A stretch of DNA of 64,000 nucleotides from Temperatibacter marinus (lineage in GTDB: Bacteria > Pseudomonadota > Alphaproteobacteria > Sphingomonadales > Kordiimonadaceae): positions 2,724,501-2,788,500 of the forward strand of contig NZ_CP123872.1 in assembly GCF_031598375.1 (NCBI RefSeq), read 5' to 3'. Under the pieces are notes generated by a model, which saw nothing but the letters and a program-made list of their open reading frames with translations, did no database searches and was not told where the DNA came from. The position numbers and the translations under genes are program-made. Numbering within the stretch: the stretch's first letter is position 1; each line of letters opens with the position of its first letter. Positions 58,532 to 64,000 of this stretch are shown one piece after another.

Positions 58532-59704
58532 TTAATCCATTCTTAACTCAGTCAACAGAGAGCTTGTTGTTATTCTCGCCTTTTCATCAATTTCCAATAG
58601 ATTTGCGATGGATTGTGGCGCTTTCATGTCGGATCGCTCTAAACATTTTTCTACCACCTTGGAAATATCTGTAAATTTAATCTTTTTGTGCAGAAAAGCT
58701 TCCACTGCCACTTCGTTTGCAGCATTCAAAACTGTCGGAGCAGCGCCCCCTATTTTGAGGGCATCCATTGCAAGTTTCAGACAAGGAAAGCGATCGTAAC
58801 AAGGTTTAATGAATGTCATCTGAACGATCTCTGCCAAATCGAGCTTTTTAGCGCCGGTTTCAATTCTATTGGGATAATCAAGGCAGTATGAAATCGGAAT
58901 TTTCATGTCAGGAGACCCGAGTTGGGCCAAGACAGAACCATCTCTATATTCTACCGTCGAATGAATCACAGATTGTGGGTGAATGATCACATCCAACTGA
59001 TCCACTTCAATAGGAAAAAGGTGATACGCTTCGATGAGCTCTAACCCCTTATTCATCATTGTAGCACTATCGACCGATATTTTAGAGCCCATATCCCAGT
59101 TGGGATGGGCAACAGCTTCCTCGGGTGTGATCGATGAAAAACTGTTAAGATCACGTGTTAAAAATGGCCCGCCAGACGCTGTTAATGTTAGTTTGGATAC
59201 GCTTTCTGAACGTTCAAAATCAAATACTTGATAAATGGCATTATGTTCGCTGTCTACGGGTAACAGAGTTGCTCCGTACGCTTTAACTTCATCCATAATT
59301 AAATCGCCAGCACAGACCAAAGCTTCCTTATTGGCTAGAGCTATAACTTTTCCTGCTCTTACAGCTTCCAGTACGGGTTCTAGTCCAGCGGCGCCGACAA
59401 TTGCAGCTACGATCAAGTCCCCTTCTGCAGCCACTTTCTTTATCGCTTCTTTTCCAGACAGACATTCGCCTTTGTACCGCGTGAATAAAGCCTGATTTTC
59501 CTGAAACAGGGTTTCGTCTGCAATCACAATCTTTTCTGGTTGGAATTCTTCCGCAAGAGCTGCAAGTTTTCGGACATTTTTGTGCGCAGTTAAAGCATGC
59601 ACTTTAAACTTTTGAGGATGCTGACGAATTAAATTAAGAGTACTATCTCCAATTGATCCAGTCGCGCCAAGAATAGTTATAGATTTTAAAGGATCAGCCG
59701 GCAT
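58532..59704 (-). CDS. dxr: 1-deoxy-D-xylulose 5-phosphate reductoisomerase
   Basis: First committed step of the MEP isoprenoid route, giving precursors for undecaprenyl diphosphate made by UppS in the same operon. It has 390 residues. LGATGSIGDSTL binds NADPH; ALANKEALVCAG, PVDSEHNAIYQ and TLTASGGPF carry the metal and substrate residues. It is 3 bp after cdsA. Confidence 0.97.
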   Translation of the reverse strand: MPADPLKSITILGATGSIGDSTLNLIRQHPQKFKVHALTAHKNVRKLAALAEEFQPEKIVIADETLFQENQALFTRYKGECLSGKEAIKKVAAEGDLIVAAIVGAAGLEPVLEAVRAGKVIALANKEALVCAGDLIMDEVKAYGATLLPVDSEHNAIYQVFDFERSESVSKLTLTASGGPFLTRDLNSFSSITPEEAVAHPNWDMGSKISVDSATMMNKGLELIEAYHLFPIEVDQLDVIIHPQSVIHSTVEYRDGSVLAQLGSPDMKIPISYCLDYPNRIETGAKKLDLAEIVQMTFIKPCYDRFPCLKLAMDALKIGGAAPTVLNAANEVAVEAFLHKKIKFTDISKVVEKCLERSDMKAPQSIANLLEIDEKARITTSSLLTELRMD

Positions 59705-59707
59705 GCC

Positions 59708-60529
59708 TTAGTTCACCACGTATATATCAAGGATAACAGCCATGGCTGGTGCCGCAAAGACAAGCCCGTCTACTCTGTCCAATATGCCGCCGTGTCCAGG
59801 AATAATAGTTCCAGAATCTTTCACCTGAAAAGCACGCTTGATCGCACTTTCAAATAAATCTCCAATTTGAGACAGAATTGACAAGCAAAGTGCAACAAAT
59901 AAAGCCTCATAAAGCCTTTGATCACCTATAACAATAACTAAAACCCATGTTACGGCCACAGCTAAGAAACTGCCGCCTATAAAGCCGGCCCATGTTTTCT
60001 TGGGGCTTATGGTCGGCGCTAACTTTGCCCCCCCAATACCCTTTCCAAAAAAATATCCACCTACGTCTGCGGCCCAAACAATGAGAAATGTCCACAGCAC
60101 GAACAGAGCGCCATCATCAATCCCTCTGATCCAAGCCATCGACATCAAAGGCAGAGCTACATAAAGCGTCCCATTACCTGACCACCGCATAATATGAAGA
60201 ATAGGACTTTTATACTCATCCAAATCTTTTAAAGACGTAAGCACCAGAACTAGGGGAATTGCCATAGCTGCAATAAATGTAGAAATTGGCGTTAGCTGGT
60301 TTAGCAGATTTCCAAATAAGCAAGCAGCCAACACAAAGGCCATGGAAGAAAATCTAATCAGTAGAGGTCTTACACGTGTCATCTCGTGCCATTCAGTTGC
60401 CATAACAACCCCAGCAACCATCAAGAGGCCTGTGAACCAAAGACCTCCTTGATATAATAACCACAAGACAGGTGGCAACAAAATCAAAGCGCCAAAAATC
60501 CTCTTAAGCAGATTTTCTGAGAGTTTCAC
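59708..60529 (-). CDS. cdsA: Phosphatidate cytidylyltransferase
   Basis: Makes CDP-diacylglycerol for phospholipid synthesis, upstream of PgpA encoded at the window start. It has 273 residues and about seven membrane segments. The C-terminal signature begins SQIGDLFESAIKR and continues with KDSGTIIPGHGGILDRVDG. The AADVGGYFFGKGIGGAKLAP region and SPKKTWAG are also conserved. Confidence 0.97.
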   Translation of the reverse strand: MKLSENLLKRIFGALILLPPVLWLLYQGGLWFTGLLMVAGVVMATEWHEMTRVRPLLIRFSSMAFVLAACLFGNLLNQLTPISTFIAAMAIPLVLVLTSLKDLDEYKSPILHIMRWSGNGTLYVALPLMSMAWIRGIDDGALFVLWTFLIVWAADVGGYFFGKGIGGAKLAPTISPKKTWAGFIGGSFLAVAVTWVLVIVIGDQRLYEALFVALCLSILSQIGDLFESAIKRAFQVKDSGTIIPGHGGILDRVDGLVFAAPAMAVILDIYVVN

Positions 60530-60570
60530 GAAACTATATTCCCTTCCCTAAATCCTGAATGATAGCAACA

Positions 60571-61323
60571 CTACTTTCCAGGACGGCCTCCAAAGCGCCG
60601 ATTTCTCGACATATACTCATTCACAGCTTGCTGGATATGATCTTCAGAAAAATCAGGCCAAAATACATCTAAAAAGAGCAGTTCACTGTATGCAATTTGC
60701 CAGAGTAGAAAGTTGGACACTCTCTTTTCACCACTTGTCCTAATCACCATATCTGGATCAGGCAGGCGTGCTGTATACAGATGATCAGTGATCAGTTGTT
60801 CTGTGACATCAGAAGATTTCAACCTTCCCGCTTCTATTGATCCTGCGATTATTTTAAAAGCATTAACCAATTCGTCGCGAGCCCCATAATTGAGGGCAAT
60901 AATGAGTGTCATGCGCTCATTGTCAGCGGTTTTATCTTCAGCAGTTGTAATCATTTTCTGGATATCTGCATCTAAACGTGACCGATCCCCGATGATTTTC
61001 AATCGAATTTTCTCTTTATGGAGCGTCTTAATTTCGTTTTGAAGATAAAATCGAAGAAGCCCCATAAGGTCTGACACTTCAGCACTAGACCGATTCCAAT
61101 TCTCAGTAGAGAATGCATAAATCGTCAAATAGCCAACACCGCATTTCACTGCTCCCTCAATTGCATTGCGAACAGCTTTAGCGCCTCGTCTATGGCCTTC
61201 AACACGGGGCAAGCCACGTTCTTCAGCCCAGCGACCATTGCCATCCATAATGATAGCAATATGCTGAGGACCATTGCGCTCTTGGGCACAGTCAGTTGTT
61301 AGAGAGTCTGCAGATATATTCAT
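60571..61323 (-). CDS. uppS: Undecaprenyl diphosphate synthase
   Basis: Cis-prenyltransferase making the lipid carrier for peptidoglycan. It has 250 residues. Asp27 in IIMDGNGRWAEERG is the metal ligand, with GHRRGA, YAFSTENW and the C-terminal RTSGEKRVSNFLLWQ. It is 5 bp after frr and 41 bp before cdsA. Confidence 0.97.
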   Translation of the reverse strand: MNISADSLTTDCAQERNGPQHIAIIMDGNGRWAEERGLPRVEGHRRGAKAVRNAIEGAVKCGVGYLTIYAFSTENWNRSSAEVSDLMGLLRFYLQNEIKTLHKEKIRLKIIGDRSRLDADIQKMITTAEDKTADNERMTLIIALNYGARDELVNAFKIIAGSIEAGRLKSSDVTEQLITDHLYTARLPDPDMVIRTSGEKRVSNFLLWQIAYSELLFLDVFWPDFSEDHIQQAVNEYMSRNRRFGGRPGK

Positions 61324-61328
61324 GAAGA

Positions 61329-61892
61329 CTAAACCTGCATGATTTCCTGTTCTTTACTGGCAAGTGCAGCGTCAACTTCTTTGACAGATTTATTTGTCAA
61401 TTCCTGCACTTCATCAGCATAAACTTTATGATCGTCTTCACTGATTAACTTTTCTTTTTCCATTTTCTTCAGCGTATCCATACCATCACGGCGAACATTC
61501 CGAATAGCAATACGAGATTGTTCTGCATATTGTCCTGCAACCTTGGCAAGGTCGCGGCGGCGCTCCTCATTAAGCTCTGGAATTGGAATACGCAGCGTTT
61601 GACCGTCAATCATTGGATTCAAGCCGAGATTTGAATTTCGGATAGCTTTTTCAACAGAACTAACATTGCTTGAATCCCAAACATTCACAGAAAGCATACG
61701 CGCTTCTGGCACTGTAACTGTGCCTACTTGATTAATCGGCATCTGAGACCCGTAAACTTCACAGACAACTGTATCAAGTAAACTGGCACTGGCACGCCCT
61801 GTTCTCAGCCCTGAGAACTCGTGCTTCAAAGAATCTAATGCGCCTTTCATGCGGCGTTCGATCTCATTTAAATCTATATCTAAATCACTCAT
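61329..61892 (-). CDS. frr: Ribosome recycling factor
   Basis: Splits post-termination ribosomes with EF-G. It has 187 residues with [24 protein letters not shown] at the N-terminus and the [19 protein letters not shown] helix. It lies 2 bp after pyrH, in the conserved pyrH-frr pair. Confidence 0.98.
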   Translation of the reverse strand: MSDLDIDLNEIERRMKGALDSLKHEFSGLRTGRASASLLDTVVCEVYGSQMPINQVGTVTVPEARMLSVNVWDSSNVSSVEKAIRNSNLGLNPMIDGQTLRIPIPELNEERRRDLAKVAGQYAEQSRIAIRNVRRDGMDTLKKMEKEKLISEDDHKVYADEVQELTNKSVKEVDAALASKEQEIMQV

Positions 61893-61894
61893 AT

Positions 61895-62620
61895 TTATTC
61901 CTCCTCACCCACTACGGTACATACACCTTTGCCTTGAAGCATATCCACAAGGGCATTTTCATTATGAATTGAAAAGACAACAATAGGAATATTATTCTCT
62001 CGGCTTAATGAAATTGCTGATGCATCCATTACTTTTAAGTCTTGTTTCAAAACATCCATATAACCTAATTTGTCATATCGGGTGGCTTCAGGGTTAGTTT
62101 TTGGATCATCCGTATAAACACCGTCAACCTGTGTCCCTTTAAGTAGGGCGTTACAATTCATCTCTGCAGCCCTAAGCGCAGCCGCAGTATCCGTGGTGAA
62201 GAATGGATTTCCTGTTCCCGCGGCAAAGATAACCACGCGCCCCTTCTCTAGATGACGAACTGCGCGTCGGCGGATGTAAGGTTCACTGACACTTGCCATC
62301 GGAATAGCCGACAAGACACGTGTGTCCACACCGATACTCTCTAATCCATTTTGCATGGCAAGAGCGTTCATTACAGTCGCAAGCATTCCCATATAATCAG
62401 CTGTAGAGCGATCCATCCCCTGAGCAGCGCCCTTCATGCCGCGGAAAATATTTCCACCACCAACGACCACGCAAACTTCTACGCCCGCATCCCGTGCTAG
62501 ACTAATTTCTTTAGCAACTCTGCTGACCGTATTAGGATCAATACCAAAGGCCCCATCCCCCATCAGGGCCTCACCAGAAAGTTTTAACAAAACGCGCTTA
62601 TACTTTGGTCCTGCAGACAT
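61895..62620 (-). CDS. pyrH: Uridylate kinase
   Basis: Phosphorylates UMP to UDP, supplying PyrG further along the pathway. It has 241 residues. [21 protein letters not shown] and the [17 protein letters not shown] regions are conserved. A 197-bp gap with a terminator separates it from tsf, so it probably has its own promoter. Confidence 0.98.
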   Translation of the reverse strand: MSAGPKYKRVLLKLSGEALMGDGAFGIDPNTVSRVAKEISLARDAGVEVCVVVGGGNIFRGMKGAAQGMDRSTADYMGMLATVMNALAMQNGLESIGVDTRVLSAIPMASVSEPYIRRRAVRHLEKGRVVIFAAGTGNPFFTTDTAAALRAAEMNCNALLKGTQVDGVYTDDPKTNPEATRYDKLGYMDVLKQDLKVMDASAISLSRENNIPIVVFSIHNENALVDMLQGKGVCTVVGEEE

Positions 62621-62761
62621 TGACGGTCCTTTATTATTACAACTTTAGTTCTTTGATAAATCTGAGTGACATTAGACATATTTCAGTCAAGAAGCCATAA
62701 AGATTTTACCTATTTGACGAGTTTTTTTTCAAGAGAGGTTTAAATCCCCTCTCCTAGACAT

Positions 62762-62795
62762 AAAAAAAGTCCAGCAACCCTAGAGCTACTGGACT
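62762..62795 (-). terminator. Intrinsic terminator after tsf
   Basis: On the minus strand AGTCCAG/CTGGACT extends by four weaker pairs to about 11 bp, followed by seven U residues, 23 bp past the tsf stop. Confidence 0.9.
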
Positions 62796-62817
62796 AAATA
62801 TAAGAGAATTTAGACGA

Positions 62818-63747
62818 TTAAGCGCCGGCCATTGTTGCAGCAACTTCAGCAGCAAAATCTTCTTCTTTTTTCTCAATACCTTCACCAAGCTCCATGCGAA
62901 CATAGTCCACAAGCTCAATCTCAGTGCCAGCATCTTTTGCCGCTTTCTTAATAACGTCTTCAACTTTTGTTTCGCCGTCAATTACGAAAGTCTGCTTTAC
63001 AAGGACGATTTCTTCCAAGAATTTACGCATACGACCAACAATCATCTTCTCGATGATTTCCATAGGCTTGCCAGATTCTTTAGCTTTTTCTATTTGAACT
63101 GCTTTCTCACGCTCAACGATTTCAGGATCAAGCGATTCTTCATTCATTGAAGCAGGGTTTGTCGCCGCAATGTGCATTGCAAGCTGCTTACCAAGCCCTT
63201 CAAGGACTGAAGCATCAGCAGAAGACTTAAGAGCAACAAGAACAATGATTTTCCCCATGCCATCAGCAACTGCGCCATGAACATAAGATGTTACAACACC
63301 CTGCTCTACATCAAGAACACGTGCACGACGGATTGATTGATTTTCACCGATTTTCGCAATGTTGTCTGTTAATGTTTCTTCAACTGACTTTTCACCGCCA
63401 GGGAAAGCAGCTGCTTTAATCGCGTCTACATCCTCGCCTACGTTAAACGAAACTTCAGCAACGCCGTTGACAAAAGCTTGAAACTGCTCGTTACGAGCAA
63501 CGAAATCTGTTTCAGAGTTTACTTCCGCAACAGCGCCTTTTGTCCCTGCAACATGTGCCGCTACAAGACCTTCAGCCGCAACACGTGATGCTTTTTTCGC
63601 AGCAGCAGCTAGACCTTTTGTGCGCAGCCAATCAACAGCAGCTTCAAGGTTACCATCATTTTCAGCAAGGGCCTTTTTACAGTCCATCATGCCAGCGCCA
63701 GATTTTTCGCGCAATTCTTTTACCAGTGCAGCAGTAATTTGTGCCAT
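62818..63747 (-). CDS. tsf: Translation elongation factor Ts
   Basis: Nucleotide exchange factor for EF-Tu. It has 309 residues. The UBA-like N-terminus [18 protein letters not shown] and the core [11 protein letters not shown] are diagnostic. The order rpsB-tsf-pyrH-frr is conserved. It is 79 bp after the rpsB stop. Confidence 0.98.
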   Translation of the reverse strand: MAQITAALVKELREKSGAGMMDCKKALAENDGNLEAAVDWLRTKGLAAAAKKASRVAAEGLVAAHVAGTKGAVAEVNSETDFVARNEQFQAFVNGVAEVSFNVGEDVDAIKAAAFPGGEKSVEETLTDNIAKIGENQSIRRARVLDVEQGVVTSYVHGAVADGMGKIIVLVALKSSADASVLEGLGKQLAMHIAATNPASMNEESLDPEIVEREKAVQIEKAKESGKPMEIIEKMIVGRMRKFLEEIVLVKQTFVIDGETKVEDVIKKAAKDAGTEIELVDYVRMELGEGIEKKEEDFAAEVAATMAGA

Positions 63748-63826
63748 TGGATTTCTCCATTTATAATAAGGTAAGTACAGTTAAGAAAAGTGGGAAAGTA
63801 ACCTCCCCACTCTTCTGTCAGAATTA

Positions 63827-64000
63827 TTACTCAGTCACAGCTTCTTCAGCAGGTGCTTCTTCAGCCACAACTTCTTCAGCCACAACTTCTTCAGCCGCAA
63901 CTTCTTCAACAGCAGCTTCTTCAGCAACAACAGCTTCAGCTGGAACTTCTGCAGCTTCACCAAGATCAACACCCTGTGCTGCTAGATCCGCTTGAATACC
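63827..64000 (-). CDS. rpsB: 30S ribosomal protein uS2, C-terminal end only
   Basis: The last 57 residues of uS2, open to the right window edge. It reads GIQADLAAQGVDLGEAAE, then an Ala/Glu/Val repeat with several VVAEE-type units, ending AVTE. Extended acidic uS2 tails are common in alphaproteobacteria, and position before tsf confirms identity. The rest of the gene is outside the window. Confidence 0.92.
   Translation of the reverse strand, partial: GIQADLAAQGVDLGEAAEVPAEAVVAEEAAVEEVAAEEVVAEEVVAEEAPAEEAVTE

Overview
This 64-kb window is a compact chromosomal segment of a moderately low-GC Gram-negative alphaproteobacterium (GC judged by eye, not computed). The evidence is gene order and family: pdhA-pdhB-pdhC with a lipoyl domain on E1-beta, pepA/lptD-surA-pdxA-rsmA, trpG-trpD-trpC-moaC-lexA-comEC-gltX-gltA, rpsB-tsf-pyrH-frr-uppS-cdsA-dxr-rseP-bamA-skp, and LexA boxes of the alphaproteobacterial GTTC-N7-GTTC type. 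A marine lineage near Kordiimonadales, Emcibacterales or Sneathiellales is a guess only. No tRNA, rRNA, CRISPR array, insertion sequence, phage or defence island was seen. Nearly all of it is housekeeping DNA.

Layout. 1-2.4 kb: 3' part of pgpA (cut by the window edge), a YeiH transporter, cinA, and ratA. 2.4-9.1 kb (minus strand): lipA, lpdA, a cupin gene, pdhC, pdhB, pdhA, i.e. the pyruvate dehydrogenase complex with its lipoylation enzyme. 9.3-12.5 kb: ftsB behind a dense cluster of GANTC sites, a membrane-anchored alpha/beta hydrolase, holC, pepA. 12.7-18.2 kb (plus): lptD, surA, pdxA, rsmA. 18.2-25.7 kb (minus): gmk, an AT-rich beta-lactamase-fold gene, yicC, mltG, fabF, acpP, fabG, fabD. 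26-27.2 kb (plus): rpsF, rpsR, rplI. 27.3-34 kb: ssb, an acyltransferase-3/DUF1624-like membrane protein with a secreted lipocalin-like partner, SOS-controlled uvrA, and two small membrane protein genes. 34-39.8 kb (minus): eno, an unrecognised Lys/Glu-rich exported protein, pyrG, secG, tpiA. 40.1-48.3 kb (plus): ppiD, trpE, trpG, trpD, trpC, moaC, lexA, with a divergent polysaccharide deacetylase gene opposing the trp genes. 48.3-53.5 kb: comEC (minus), gltX, gltA. 53.6-64 kb (minus): a small acidic orphan protein, skp, bamA, rseP, dxr, cdsA, uppS, frr, pyrH, tsf and the 3' end of rpsB.

How the genes fit together. The window links central carbon metabolism (PDH, eno, tpiA, gltA), type II fatty-acid synthesis (fabD-fabG-acpP-fabF), envelope assembly (bamA, skp, surA, lptD, ppiD, secG, rseP, uppS, cdsA, mltG, ftsB), tryptophan synthesis and translation.

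The most interesting large-scale signal is an absence. At three separate places where related alphaproteobacteria usually carry LPS genes they are missing: lptF-lptG between pepA and lptD, kdsA between pyrG and eno, and lpxD-fabZ-lpxA-lpxI-lpxB between skp and gltA. A normal-looking lptD is kept. Either the LPS genes were relocated or this lineage has an altered or missing Kdo2-lipid A. The best regulatory signals are six GANTC sites in 58 bp on the ftsB promoter, a terminator-like hairpin that contains the annotated mltG start codon, LexA boxes at uvrA and lexA, and a structured rpsF leader. I did not find a convincing previously undescribed multi-gene system.
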